Shown in pieces: positions 1 through 8,457 of a stretch of DNA of 64,000 nt. The position numbers were made by a program, and so were the translations under genes. Origin of the DNA: Nocardioides insulae DSM 17944 (lineage in GTDB: Bacteria; Actinomycetota; Actinomycetes; Propionibacteriales; Nocardioidaceae); contig NZ_AUGU01000014.1 in the NCBI RefSeq assembly GCF_000422825.1, positions 186,001 to 250,000 on the forward strand, in the 5' to 3' direction. How positions within the stretch are numbered: the stretch's first letter is position 1; the number at the start of each line of letters is the position of its first letter. Under the pieces are notes generated by a model, which did no database searches, was not told where the DNA came from, and saw only the letters and a list, made by a program, of their open reading frames with translations.

Positions 1-819
1 AAGCCAGTGCCTGTCCGTATAGATCATCACGGCCAAGTGACCATCGGTGGTCTCGTAAGGGCGTCGATGTGCTGAGTCGGTGCGCACGTAGCCGGTCGGA
101 CCGCTGGGCGGGTCGGTGACCCAGCCGCCTTGGCGGTCCAGAAGGGTGAAGGAGGCCATCCCTTCGAACATCGGGATCTCTACCGGGCGGCCGACTCCGC
201 TGACCTCGCGGGCGCGCAGCGCGGCGCAGGCCGCTGCGGCGCCGTAGATCCCCATCACCTTGTCGGCGGCGGCAGAGCGCCAGTACGCCGGGGCGGAGCC
301 GCCGACTGCCTCCGCCGCCGCGATGCCGCTGGCCGCCTGGATGACGTCGTCGTAGGCGGGGAGGTCGGCGTACGGACCGCCGGCGCCGTACCCTCGAAAC
401 GCGCAGTGGACCAACCGAGGGTTGAGCGGCGAAAGCGCCTCCCAGGTGATGCCGAGCCTGGCAGCGGCCGAGGGACGAACGTTGTGCATCAACAGGTCGG
501 CGTCGCGTACCAGCGCGTGTAGGGCCCGCCTACCGCTGTCGGACTTGAGGTCCAGGGCGGCCGACCGCTTGCCGCGGTTGGCGTTGACGAAGACCGGCCC
601 CAGGCCGCGCCCGGTGGCGTCCGCAACTTTGCGCACCTGATCCCCGTCGGGTGTCTCGACCTTGATCACATCGGCGCCCCACTCGGCCAGTATCTGGGCG
701 GCGTAAGGACCCATGAAGACGGTGCTCAGGTCCAGCACCCGGATACCGGTGAGTGGTAGCTGGGGCGCAGGCGCGCTCAGGCCGTCCTGGGGATCGCGCG
801 GAAGCATGGGAGTGGACAT
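1..819 (-). CDS. CaiB/BaiF family (family III) CoA-transferase, 3' end outside the window
   Basis: The gene is cut by the left edge. 273 codons are visible, roughly two thirds of a usual ~400-residue family member. The N-terminus reads LTGIRVLDLSTVFMGPYAAQ, then GADVIKVETPDGD and NANRGKRSAALDLKS, the standard CaiB/BaiF fold signatures. AYDDVIQAASG near residue 157 carries the Asp expected to form the acyl-enzyme anhydride. The family moves CoA between acyl-CoA and free carboxylic acids without ATP. It is divergent from an IclR regulator and close to a TRAP carboxylate transporter, so I infer that it activates the imported acid. The start at 819 gives MSTPMLPRDPQDG. An 18-bp operator lies 27 nt upstream. 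Confidence 0.9.
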   Translation of the reverse strand, partial: MSTPMLPRDPQDGLSAPAPQLPLTGIRVLDLSTVFMGPYAAQILAEWGADVIKVETPDGDQVRKVADATGRGLGPVFVNANRGKRSAALDLKSDSGRRALHALVRDADLLMHNVRPSAAARLGITWEALSPLNPRLVHCAFRGYGAGGPYADLPAYDDVIQAASGIAAAEAVGGSAPAYWRSAAADKVMGIYGAAAACAALRAREVSGVGRPVEIPMFEGMASFTLLDRQGGWVTDPPSGPTGYVRTDSAHRRPYETTDGHLAVMIYTDRHWL

Positions 820-845
820 GGCCGCCTTACGAGAATCAAGATGGG

Positions 846-863
846 GTTACGTAATTACGTAGC
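846..863. promoter_or_regulatory. Palindromic operator, copy 1 (probable IclR-family site)
   Basis: GTTACGTAATTACGTAGC contains the perfect 14-bp palindrome TACGTAATTACGTA (848-861). It lies in the divergent region between the CoA-transferase and the IclR regulator. The identical 18 bp recurs at 1788-1805 in front of the TRAP operon, so one regulator probably controls all three units. Assignment to the adjacent IclR protein is inference from position. Confidence 0.75.
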
Positions 864-959
864 ACGCTACGATGCCTATCGACTCGGGTCAATGGCAGGC
901 GGGTGTCGCGGCCTTCCGTCATGATGTGCGGGTCGGTCCCGATGCGCGAAGGAGTGGTG

Positions 960-1709
960 ATGGCCGAGATCGAACGTCCGTCGCGCGTGCGCCAGAGACA
1001 TCGCATGGTCGATCGGGTGGCGGCGATCCTCGAGCTGGTCGCCCGCTCCGATGGACTGTCCCTGACCGCGATCGCTCGACACCTGGATGCGCCGGTGTCC
1101 TCGGTGCAGGGATTGGTGGACGGGCTGGTGGCGGCCGGCTACCTCGACGAGCGAGCTCGCGAGTACCGGCTCGGTGTCGCGCCGTACTTCATCAACTTGC
1201 TCGCCGGTCGCGGGGTGGTCAACCGGATCGTCCATCAGGATCTGGTAGAGCTCCATGCCGAGACAGGGAGTACCACCGCTGTTCTCGCGGTCGCGGTCGG
1301 GCCCGATGTGATCTACATCGATCACTGCTCGACCGATCCACGGACCGCCTACCTTGCCGAGCGCTTCTTTCGTCGCTCACTGATCCGGACCTCGACCGGG
1401 TGGGTGCTGCTCGCCGACTGGGAGAAGCGCGACCTGTGGGCGTATCTCGACACGCTCGGTGATGAGGACGAACATCGGGTCGCGGAGTTCCTCTCCAGCC
1501 TGGACGGGATTCGTGAAACGGGCACTGTGGTCCTTCCTGGGACAGCGGAGGACACGGAGGTCGACGGCATCTCGGTCGCGGTTCGCGAGCGTGGTCGAGT
1601 GGTCGCGGCGGTGGGGGTGGTCGGTCCGAGTGTGGAGATCGCACCGAGGTCTGCCTCGATCGTGGAGTCGCTGCAACGGCATTCGAAGGGCTGGCATCAG
1701 CGCGGCTGA
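960..1709 (+). CDS. IclR-family transcriptional regulator
   Basis: The N-terminal winged helix-turn-helix (about residues 15-75) includes RMVDRVAAILELVARSDG, then LTAIARHLDAPVSSVQGLV. An IclR effector domain follows (about 80-245) with YIDHCSTDPRT and the C-terminal AVGVVGPSVEIA stretch. The start at 960 is preferred because AAGGAG lies at 949-954, five bases upstream. An upstream GTG at 903 would add 19 unlikely residues. The gene is divergent from the CoA-transferase and precedes the TRAP operon, with identical palindromes in front of both. It is therefore probably the local, effector-responsive regulator of uptake and activation of one organic acid. Whether it represses or activates cannot be read from the sequence. 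Confidence 0.88.
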   Translation: MAEIERPSRVRQRHRMVDRVAAILELVARSDGLSLTAIARHLDAPVSSVQGLVDGLVAAGYLDERAREYRLGVAPYFINLLAGRGVVNRIVHQDLVELHAETGSTTAVLAVAVGPDVIYIDHCSTDPRTAYLAERFFRRSLIRTSTGWVLLADWEKRDLWAYLDTLGDEDEHRVAEFLSSLDGIRETGTVVLPGTAEDTEVDGISVAVRERGRVVAAVGVVGPSVEIAPRSASIVESLQRHSKGWHQRG

Positions 1710-1787
1710 AGTGGCGGCTCGGGCCGTCGAGGGAGATGGTGAGTGATCGTTGACACATCCTCCCGGGTCTGGGTACGTTGCCGCGTC

Positions 1788-1805
1788 GTTACGTAATTAC
1801 GTAGC
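1788..1805. promoter_or_regulatory. Palindromic operator, copy 2, upstream of the TRAP operon
   Basis: This is an exact copy of the 18-bp site at 846-863, with the core palindrome at 1790-1803. It ends about 30 nt before the TRAP solute-binding protein start, where a repressor could block transcription. A GAGGAG ribosome-binding site (1824-1829) lies between it and the ATG. Confidence 0.75.
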
Positions 1806-1835
1806 CGCACACGTATTCGGGGCGAGGAGCGGTGG

Positions 1836-2924
1836 ATGGACAGGCATATACGTCAGCGCGTGCTGGCCGGAGGCACGGTTGGTGTATTGATCGCCGCCGT
1901 CCTCGGCGGGTGTGGGGGACCGCAGGCAGAGCAGGAGGCTCACGGCGCAACCGTGCTGCGGATCGGGGACAGCTTCCCCGCCACCCATCCGATCGGAGTC
2001 GGGGGTGTGACGCCGTTCCTCGAATACCTGGATGAGCACGGGCCGGAGGCAGGGCTCGAGGTGGAGTACTTCGCCAACGGACAGGTGGGCGACCAATCTG
2101 ACATGCCAGCCCTGCTGCGCAAGCGGGTGGTCGACATGGCGCCGGTCTCGCCGGCGTACGTCGGCACCGAGCTCCCTCTCTCCAACGTAGGCGATCTCCC
2201 CGGGCTCGTACCGGACGCCTGCACCGGCGCGGATGCGGTGCTGGCCTCGATGCAGGAGGGGACAACCCTGTTCGAGGAAGAACTCGCGCCGCACGGGATC
2301 CGCCCACTGTGGGTCGCCCTAGTGCCTGATTACGAACTGCTCGGGACCAACAAGCCCGTGCTGACCCCGGAGCAGGCCGCAGGCCGGCTCCTGCGTTCCA
2401 CGGGCGGCGTCGCCGACCGGGTGGTCGACGAGGTCGGCGCCGCCGGGGTGTCGATGCCGCTGGGTGAGCTCTTCGAGGCACTGTCGCGAGGGACGGTGGA
2501 CGGCACCGTGGCCAGCCCGGTGAGCATCGCGTCGTACAAGCTCGGCGAGGTACTGGACTTCGCCACTGACGGTGCCCGGCTGGGCTCTTTCACGGTGACC
2601 TTCTCCATCAGCGAGACCACCTGGGACACGCTCACCGAGGAGCAGCGGGAGATTCTCCTCGCGGCCTCCCGGACGGCCCAGGAGGGCGTGTGTCGCGAGA
2701 TGGTCGAAAGCGGTGAGACGGCCGTCCAGGAGATGCGTGACCAGGGCGTCGAGCTGATCGAGATCGGCGCCGCCGAGCGCGCACAGTGGGATGCCATTGC
2801 CGAACCTGTCCGTGAGGGCTGGGCTGAGGACCTGGAATCGATCGGTCGGCCGGGACGTCAGGTCCTGACCGAGTTCGAGCAGGAACTCGAGAAGGCAAAG
2901 CGCGAGCGAGGGAGTGCATCGTGA
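1836..2924 (+). CDS. TRAP transporter solute-binding protein, DctP family, lipoprotein
   Basis: The 362-residue product begins with an arginine-containing n-region and hydrophobic core ending in the lipobox L23-G-G-C26. It is therefore expected to be a lipoprotein tethered outside the membrane. LRIGDSFPATHPIGVGGVTPF and the later LGELFEALSRGTVDG and LGEVLDFATDGA match the DctP ligand-binding fold. The family binds organic acids and hands them to the DctQM permease using ion gradients. GAGGAG precedes the ATG, and the reading frame overlaps the next gene by four bases. The substrate is unknown. The neighbouring CoA-transferase suggests a carboxylic acid. Confidence 0.9.
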   Translation: MDRHIRQRVLAGGTVGVLIAAVLGGCGGPQAEQEAHGATVLRIGDSFPATHPIGVGGVTPFLEYLDEHGPEAGLEVEYFANGQVGDQSDMPALLRKRVVDMAPVSPAYVGTELPLSNVGDLPGLVPDACTGADAVLASMQEGTTLFEEELAPHGIRPLWVALVPDYELLGTNKPVLTPEQAAGRLLRSTGGVADRVVDEVGAAGVSMPLGELFEALSRGTVDGTVASPVSIASYKLGEVLDFATDGARLGSFTVTFSISETTWDTLTEEQREILLAASRTAQEGVCREMVESGETAVQEMRDQGVELIEIGAAERAQWDAIAEPVREGWAEDLESIGRPGRQVLTEFEQELEKAKRERGSAS

Positions 2925-3643
2925 CGGCGTACCGTGACCGTGCCGATCACCTGTCGACGCTGGTGCGTGTCGATGGCATGGGGGAGGCCGCCGAGGAGAC
3001 TCTCACGGGTTTTCGCACCCTGGACCATCCGGGTCTCGATCGGATCCAGAACACCATCTCGGGTCTCTGCGCCGGTTTGGCGGGAGCTGCGCTGCTCGGC
3101 ATCGTCGGACTGACCGTCGCAGAAGTAGTGGTGAGAGCGGCCTTCGACCGACCCCTCGGCTGGAACGTGGGTCTGGTCGAGCAGTACCTGATGACCGCAA
3201 TGGCGTTCTTCGGAATGGTGACCGCGTACCGGTCCAGCGCGCATATCGCGGTTGCGACTTTGTTCGAGCGGATGTCTGGCCGCGCGCGCAAGCTCGTCAT
3301 GGTGCTGGGCCAGCTCGTCATTCTCTTCGCGCTCGGATGGCTGCTGGTGGCCGGCGCCGACGCTGCGATCTTCTCCTTCCGGACCGGCGAGCAGCCCGCA
3401 CCCGGCACGGCCGAGCTGCCGCTGCCGACCTGGTGGTGGAAGGCGATCATGCCGGTGGCAGCCGGGCTCGGGATGACCCTGGTCGTCATCGATCTCTGCC
3501 GCGAGCTCGTGGGCCCGTGGGATCGCCCCGCTACCGACTACGCAGCAAGTGACGTCGACCGCGAGATCTCGCACGCCGGCACCGCCCTCGGTGGGAGACC
3601 CGCCGCACCTGATGCCGAACTTGATGCGGAGGATGCTCGATGA
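2921..3643 (+). CDS. TRAP transporter small membrane subunit, DctQ family
   Basis: This 240-residue protein starts at a GTG inside a GTGA overlap with the binding-protein gene. After a hydrophilic N-terminal extension of ~45 residues come four hydrophobic segments. The second is preceded by the typical DctQ pattern ...FDRPLGWNVGLVEQYLMTAMAFFGMVTAYRSSAHIAV. The C-terminal ~50 residues are hydrophilic and proline/alanine rich. DctQ links the binding protein to the DctM channel. Both ends overlap by four bases with the flanking genes, so the three cistrons are translationally coupled. Confidence 0.88.
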   Translation: MTAYRDRADHLSTLVRVDGMGEAAEETLTGFRTLDHPGLDRIQNTISGLCAGLAGAALLGIVGLTVAEVVVRAAFDRPLGWNVGLVEQYLMTAMAFFGMVTAYRSSAHIAVATLFERMSGRARKLVMVLGQLVILFALGWLLVAGADAAIFSFRTGEQPAPGTAELPLPTWWWKAIMPVAAGLGMTLVVIDLCRELVGPWDRPATDYAASDVDREISHAGTALGGRPAAPDAELDAEDAR

Positions 3644-4917
3644 TCGCGTTGCTCTTCACCGTGTTGCTGCTGGCGCTCATCATGCTGCGAGTGCCGGTCT
3701 CTTTCGCGGTCCTGTCCACCGGAATCCTCGGGCTTCTCTACCTCGGCACCGCAACACAGACGATCGGCGTACTCGAGACGGCACCGCCCAGTGCGGTGAT
3801 GAGCTACACCCTGTCGGCGGCACCGTTGTTCATCTTCATGGCTCAGCTCATCCTGCTCTCCGGCCTAGTGGACAGCCTGTTCGACGCTGCACGGGCGTTG
3901 ATGGGTCGGGTGCGGTGCGGCACCGCGGTCGCATCGGTCGCTGCGGGAACGGCGTTCGCCGCCGTGTCCGGATCGAGCACCGCGTCGGCGGCCACGCTCG
4001 CCTCGACCTCGACCGCCCAGCTCATCGACGACGGCTATGAGCCTCGGACGGCAGGCGGCCTGATCGCGGTGGTCGGGACCCTGGCCGCGATGATCCCGCC
4101 GAGTGTGATCCTGGTCTTCTACGCGATCACCGCCGAAGTGAGCGTGGGCGACACCATCGTGGCTGCGGTCTTTCCGGGGCTGCTGGTCGCGCTCGTGTTG
4201 GTCGGCACCCTCTACCTGGTGGTCGGGTTGCGCCCCCATGCCGCGCCGCGCGGTGCTGCGGCCTCCTGGCAGGACAAGGGGCTGGCCGTGGTGGCCGCGC
4301 TGCCGATCCTGGTGCTGTTCGCGGCCGTGGTGGGGAGTATCTACACCGGACTGGCGACAGCCACGGAGGCAGCCGGCATCGGCTGTGTGGCGGCGTTCCT
4401 CCTGGCGCTCGCCCGCGGTCGGGTCACCTGGATGGGGGTCAAGGTCGCCGTGGTCGAGACGGTGAAGACCAGCGCGATGATCTTCGCGATCATCATCGGT
4501 GCGGAGGTCTTCGGTCACTTCCTCACCGAGACTCGGGTCACTGAGGGGCTGGTCGAGTGGATCGGTCGGATGTCTTTGCCTGCGTTCGTGATCATGCTGT
4601 TCATCGGGGCGATCTACGTCGTGCTCGGGTTCTTCATGGATCAGATCGCGATCATCGCGCTCACGGTTCCGATCACGCTGCCGATGGTCACTGAGTTGGG
4701 CTATGACCCGATCTGGTTCGGCATCTTCATCGTGCTGCTTGCCGAGGTCGGGATGGTGACCCCGCCAATGGGGCTCAACGTTTTCGTGGTCGCCCGGGTG
4801 ACTCGACGGCCGGCCGGGGAGATCTTCCGGGGCGCGCTGCCCTTCGCGGTGGCGATCGTTGCCCTGGGCGTGGTGCTTCTGGCCTTCCCTGACCTGGTGC
4901 TGTGGAGTCTCGGGTGA
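3640..4917 (+). CDS. TRAP transporter large permease, DctM family
   Basis: The 425-residue, strongly hydrophobic protein has about twelve membrane segments. DctM signatures are visible: LRVPVSFAVLSTGILGL near the start, SGSSTASAATLASTSTAQL, ALAAMIPPS, and EVGMVTPPMGLNVFVV near the end. DctM forms the ion-coupled transport channel. The start is an ATGA overlap with dctQ. A hairpin 43 bases after the stop probably ends the operon. Confidence 0.92.
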   Translation: MIALLFTVLLLALIMLRVPVSFAVLSTGILGLLYLGTATQTIGVLETAPPSAVMSYTLSAAPLFIFMAQLILLSGLVDSLFDAARALMGRVRCGTAVASVAAGTAFAAVSGSSTASAATLASTSTAQLIDDGYEPRTAGGLIAVVGTLAAMIPPSVILVFYAITAEVSVGDTIVAAVFPGLLVALVLVGTLYLVVGLRPHAAPRGAAASWQDKGLAVVAALPILVLFAAVVGSIYTGLATATEAAGIGCVAAFLLALARGRVTWMGVKVAVVETVKTSAMIFAIIIGAEVFGHFLTETRVTEGLVEWIGRMSLPAFVIMLFIGAIYVVLGFFMDQIAIIALTVPITLPMVTELGYDPIWFGIFIVLLAEVGMVTPPMGLNVFVVARVTRRPAGEIFRGALPFAVAIVALGVVLLAFPDLVLWSLG

Positions 4918-4959
4918 CCTCAGTCGTGGGAGCACGCGACATCGTTCGAAGGTGGCCCC

Positions 4960-4983
4960 GGCGTACGCGATCCTGCGTACGCC
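4960..4983 (+). terminator. Stem-loop after the TRAP operon
   Basis: GGCGTACGC and GCGTACGCC form a perfect 9-bp stem around a 6-nt loop, 43 bases after the dctM stop and 54 bases before the histidine kinase. There is no U-tract, which is common for actinobacterial terminators. The role is inferred from position. Confidence 0.55.
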
Positions 4984-5036
4984 GGAGCTGCGATTCGCCG
5001 TACGCGGCGGGGGTGCGGCTCGCCTAGCTTCGGGCC

Positions 5037-6155
5037 ATGGATCTCTCGACCTGGTTCTCCCGCCGCTGGTGGCTGCTCCTGTTCCTGCTCGGTGTCGCCG
5101 GTGCGACTCTCGTCAGCAACCCGGGTGATCCGGTGGCGGTGGGCCTGGGAATCGCGGCCGGGCTCGTCGTCGTGGCGGTCGACCGATGGCTGGTGGCGCT
5201 GGCGGTCAACGGCGTCCTGATCGGTGTCTACTGCGTCGTGGGCGGCGAGAACGGCCCGGTCTTCTTCACCATCGTCGCCGCGGTGTTCCTGGCCGCGCTG
5301 CGGACCGAGGTGCGCCGCTGGCTGCCTGTCCTCCTGGTGTCATCGGTCGCGGTGTGGGCCGGCCTGCTGGTCCGCGGGCTCCGCTTCGAGGTCTCCGGCG
5401 ACGGGGCCTGGCAGAGCTTCGGGATCGGTGCCCTGGTGGCCGCGGCCGCGGCGGTGGGGACGGCCACCAGGCTGCGACGTGGCGCCGAGCGGGACCGGCG
5501 GGGCCGGGCCGCCGCGGACGAGAAGCTGCGGATGGCCCAGGAGTTGCACGACGGTGTCGGACACGGACTCGCCGTGATCGCGATGCAGGCCGGCGCCGCC
5601 CTGCACGTCCTCGAGACGGATCCCGCCCGCGCCCGGGAGAGTCTGGAGGCGATCCGCCAGACCAGCCGGGAGTCGCTGGCCGCCCTGCGCGCGGAGCTCG
5701 CGGCCATGTCCGGGGGACCGATCGGGGAGCCTGCACCGCGGCGACCGGAGGCCGGCATCGCCGAGCTTCCGGTGCTGCTGGACCGGGTACGCGCGGCAGG
5801 GTTGCCGGTCTCGGTGTCGGGGTCGCCGGACCTGGTGCCCGAGCACCTCGGCGGGGTCGTGCATGCGGTGGTCCAGGAGTCGCTCACCAACGTGTTGCGC
5901 CACGCCCGGGCCCGCCGCGTGCGGGTCGGCTTCGAGTGGCAGGCACCGGCCACGCTGGTGGTCACCGTCGCCGACGACGGTCCGGAGGCGAGCGCGGTCA
6001 CCAGGCCTGGCATGGGCATCGCCGGGATGCGGGCCCGCGTCGAGTCGGTCGGGGGAACGCTCAGCGCGGGACCTGCGGGGGAGGGGTTCCAGGTGCGCGC
6101 CGAGTTGCCGGTGGCGACTACGGACCGGCCGGAGGTGCAGGATGGGGCGGTGTGA
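5037..6155 (+). CDS. Sensor histidine kinase, NarL/DesK type (HisKA_3)
   Basis: The 372-residue membrane kinase has about five hydrophobic segments within residues 10-140. The HisKA_3 dimerisation helix follows, with MAQELHDGVGHGLAVIAMQA and phosphoacceptor H171. The HATPase domain shows the N-box VVQESLTNVLRHARA and a G-box PGMGIAGMRARVESVGGTL. It has no recognisable extracellular sensor domain. Signals are probably sensed in or at the membrane, as in DesK/LiaS-like kinases. The stop overlaps the response-regulator start by four bases, so the two form a two-component pair. The target is not evident from the neighbours. Confidence 0.92.
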   Translation: MDLSTWFSRRWWLLLFLLGVAGATLVSNPGDPVAVGLGIAAGLVVVAVDRWLVALAVNGVLIGVYCVVGGENGPVFFTIVAAVFLAALRTEVRRWLPVLLVSSVAVWAGLLVRGLRFEVSGDGAWQSFGIGALVAAAAAVGTATRLRRGAERDRRGRAAADEKLRMAQELHDGVGHGLAVIAMQAGAALHVLETDPARARESLEAIRQTSRESLAALRAELAAMSGGPIGEPAPRRPEAGIAELPVLLDRVRAAGLPVSVSGSPDLVPEHLGGVVHAVVQESLTNVLRHARARRVRVGFEWQAPATLVVTVADDGPEASAVTRPGMGIAGMRARVESVGGTLSAGPAGEGFQVRAELPVATTDRPEVQDGAV

Positions 6156-6799
6156 TCCGAGTAGCGCTGGTGGACGACCAGCCCCTGGTACGGATGGGGC
6201 TGGCCACCCTCGTCGCCGCGGAGGCCGACCTCGACCTGGTCGGTGAGGCCGGCGACGGTCGTGCGGCGCTCGCGCTGCTGCGCCGTACCCGCCCGGACGT
6301 GGTGCTGTGCGACATCCGGATGCCGGTGCGGGACGGGCTCGAACTTCTCGCCGACGTCGGGGCCGAGGAGGCATTGGCCGGCGTACGGGTGGTGATGCTG
6401 ACGACCTTCGAACTGGACGAGTACGTCTTCGAGGCGCTGCGTCTCGGTGCCTCTGGCTTCCTGCTCAAGGACGCCGAACCAGCCGCACTGATCGACGCGA
6501 TCCGGGTCGTGGCGGCCGGCGGCTCGCTGCTGGCCCCGTCGGTGACCCGTACCGTGATCGAGCATTTCGGGGCCGCCCGCGCCACCCGGCATCACCCCCG
6601 ACTGGTCGACCTCACCGAGCGGGAGCGTGAGATCCTCGGGTGGGTCGCCACCGGCCGCTCGAACGCCGAGATCGCCGCGGTGCTCGTGGTCAGTCCCGAC
6701 ACGGTCCGCACCCACGTGAGCCGGGCGATGGTGAAGCTGGGCGCCCGCGACCGGGCGCAGTTGGTGGTGTGGGCGATCGAGTCCGGGCTGACCCACTGA
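6152..6799 (+). CDS. LuxR/NarL-family response regulator
   Basis: A GTG start within a GTGA overlap gives MIRVALVDDQPLVRMGLATL, the start of a receiver domain with acidic pocket D8-D9 and phosphoacceptor D54 (VVLCDIRMPVRDG). The conserved Lys sits in GFLLKDAEP. The C-terminus is a LuxR-type helix-turn-helix: LTEREREILGWVATGRSNAE, then VVSPDTVRTHVSRAMVKLGA. At 215 residues the length is normal for NarL. It is coupled to the upstream kinase, its presumed phosphodonor. Confidence 0.94.
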   Translation: MIRVALVDDQPLVRMGLATLVAAEADLDLVGEAGDGRAALALLRRTRPDVVLCDIRMPVRDGLELLADVGAEEALAGVRVVMLTTFELDEYVFEALRLGASGFLLKDAEPAALIDAIRVVAAGGSLLAPSVTRTVIEHFGAARATRHHPRLVDLTEREREILGWVATGRSNAEIAAVLVVSPDTVRTHVSRAMVKLGARDRAQLVVWAIESGLTH

Positions 6800-6888
6800 T
6801 CCTCGCTACCCGGACACCCGATCACAGGCCCGGGCGCGCGGTTGTGCAGGTCGGCGAACGGGGCAGAGGTGGCGCCGACTTGGGGCTT

Positions 6889-6904
6889 ATCTGTAACTAC
6901 AGAT
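6889..6904. promoter_or_regulatory. MarR operator, copy 1
   Basis: ATCTGTA-AC-TACAGAT is a perfect 16-bp inverted repeat 35 nt before the MarR start. A near-identical site (15 of 16 positions symmetric) lies before the oxidoreductase gene at 7479-7494. This suggests autoregulation plus control of the neighbour. Confidence 0.75.
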
Positions 6905-6939
6905 ATAGTGGAGTCACTGCTCGCCCCTTGGAGGATGGA

Positions 6940-7398
6940 ATGTCGGCATCGTTGAGCCCGCGCCAGGAGATCTGGCGAGGCCTCCTGCTCGGCCAGCGCT
7001 CGATGCTGACCGGCTTGGCGAGCGAGCTCAAGAAGGACTACGGCCTCACTGTCGCCGCCTATGAGGCACTGCTGTCGCTGTGGGAGGCGCCCGAGCACAC
7101 CCTGCAGGCCACCCAGTTGGCGCACTCGTTGGTCTACAGCTCGGGTTCGGCATCCAATCTGATCGGGCGGTTGGTCCAGGCCGGCCATGTCGTCCGCCGG
7201 GCGGGGGCCCACGACGCGCGCATCGTCGAGGTCTCGCTGACTCCACGGGGACGCGATCTGGTCGAGCGCGCGACCAAGGCGCACCGGGCGAGCATCGCCC
7301 GGGAGTTCGAGCCCCTGGTCGCGGATGCCGAGATCGCCACTCTGCTGGCGTTCGCTCGCCGCCTCGCCGAGCGCGAAGGCGTCACCGCGGCCCCCTGA
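6940..7398 (+). CDS. MarR-family transcriptional regulator
   Basis: A 152-residue winged-helix protein. LTVAAYEALLSLWEAPEHTLQATQLAHSL leads into the recognition region YSSGSASNLIGRLVQAGHV, and the wing contains AHDARIVEVSLTPRGRDLV. GGAGG at 6930-6934, five bases upstream, fixes the ATG at 6940; upstream in-frame codons lack such a site. The TAC-rich palindromes before this gene and before the quinone oxidoreductase match the symmetric sites MarR dimers bind. I infer that it is a ligand- or redox-responsive repressor of that enzyme and of itself. The ligand is unknown. Confidence 0.9.
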   Translation: MSASLSPRQEIWRGLLLGQRSMLTGLASELKKDYGLTVAAYEALLSLWEAPEHTLQATQLAHSLVYSSGSASNLIGRLVQAGHVVRRAGAHDARIVEVSLTPRGRDLVERATKAHRASIAREFEPLVADAEIATLLAFARRLAEREGVTAAP

Positions 7399-7478
7399 GC
7401 GCGGATCCGGGCTGAGGCGCCGGCGCTCGCCACCGCTCGATCCATCGCGTCCTGCAGTCCGGGGCGACCTCGATAAAT

Positions 7479-7494
7479 ATCTGTAAATACAGAC
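7479..7494. promoter_or_regulatory. MarR operator, copy 2
   Basis: ATCTGTA-AA-TACAGAC repeats the palindrome found upstream of the MarR gene with one arm mismatch. It lies 33 nt before the quinone oxidoreductase ATG, close to the expected promoter. Confidence 0.72.
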
Positions 7495-7527
7495 AGAAGT
7501 GCCGCTGTCGGACCGAAAGGAACCACC

Positions 7528-8457
7528 ATGACCAACCCCGGCCGCATCGCCGTCGTACGCCGTTTCGGCGCACCGGAGGTGATCTCGATCGAGACCCACC
7601 CCGTCGCGCCGCTGCGATCCGGCGAGATCCGGGTCGCGGTCCGGACCGGCGGGCTGAACCCGGTCGACGCCCGCCTCCGCTCCGGCACCTTCGGCGGCAG
7701 CGTTCCGATGGCGCTCGGCACCGAGTTCGCCGGTGTGGTCCTCGAGTCGGCCGACGCGCGGTGGGTGCCTGGTGCCGAGGTGATCGGCTGGGGCGTCCAG
7801 GGCGCCGACGCCGACCTGGTCACCACCGACGCCACCCGGCTGCACCCCAAGCCCGCCGAGCTGGACTGGGCGCTCGCCGGCGGCATCGGCGGGGTCGGCT
7901 CGACCGCGGTCACCGCCCTTGACACGATCTCGGCAGCTCCGGGCGACGTGATCGTGGTGCACGGGGCGGCCGGAGGGGTCGGGACCGTGCTGGTCCAACT
8001 GGCGGCAGCCCGGGGCCTGGTCGTGATCGGCACCGCCGGTCCGGCCAACCAGGAGCACCTGGTCCGGCTGGGTGCCGCGGCGGTCGAGTACGGGTCCGGC
8101 CTGAGCGAGCGGGTCACTGCTGTCGCGCAGGGCAGGCCGATCGCTGCCTCGATCGACCTCGCCGGGTCGGCCGAGGCCGGCGACCTGGCCACCGCTGTTC
8201 TCGCAGCAGGAGGACAGGCGATCACCCTGGTGCCCGAGACCATGGCGGGTCACGGGATCCGCCTGGTCCGTGTCCAGCGCAGCAGCGCCACCATGGCTGT
8301 GCTCCTGGACGCCATCGCCGCCGGGACGCTCACCCTTCCTGTCGAGTCGCTTCCGTTCACCGAGATCGTCGAGGCCCACCGACGCCTCGACGCCAAGCAC
8401 GCCCGCGGAAAGCTCGTCCTCGATCTCTCCGACAACCCCCACCTGCCCGTTCTTTGA
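7528..8457 (+). CDS. NADPH:quinone oxidoreductase-like MDR protein
   Basis: The 309-residue zinc-free medium-chain dehydrogenase has an N-terminal GroES-like fold (IRVAVRTGGLNPVDARLRSG, ALGTEFAGVV). Its Rossmann domain carries the glycine motif VVHGAAGGVGTVLVQLAAARG near residue 145. The family transfers hydride from NADPH to quinones or enones and often acts in electrophile detoxification. AAAGGAA lies just upstream of the ATG. Its upstream palindrome matches that of the MarR gene, so it is the likely regulated target. Confidence 0.88.
   Translation: MTNPGRIAVVRRFGAPEVISIETHPVAPLRSGEIRVAVRTGGLNPVDARLRSGTFGGSVPMALGTEFAGVVLESADARWVPGAEVIGWGVQGADADLVTTDATRLHPKPAELDWALAGGIGGVGSTAVTALDTISAAPGDVIVVHGAAGGVGTVLVQLAAARGLVVIGTAGPANQEHLVRLGAAAVEYGSGLSERVTAVAQGRPIAASIDLAGSAEAGDLATAVLAAGGQAITLVPETMAGHGIRLVRVQRSSATMAVLLDAIAAGTLTLPVESLPFTEIVEAHRRLDAKHARGKLVLDLSDNPHLPVL

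Noticed and set aside
130..522. 130-codon plus-strand frame at the left edge
   Set aside because: It lies opposite the CoA-transferase gene, and its composition is typical of an antisense frame.
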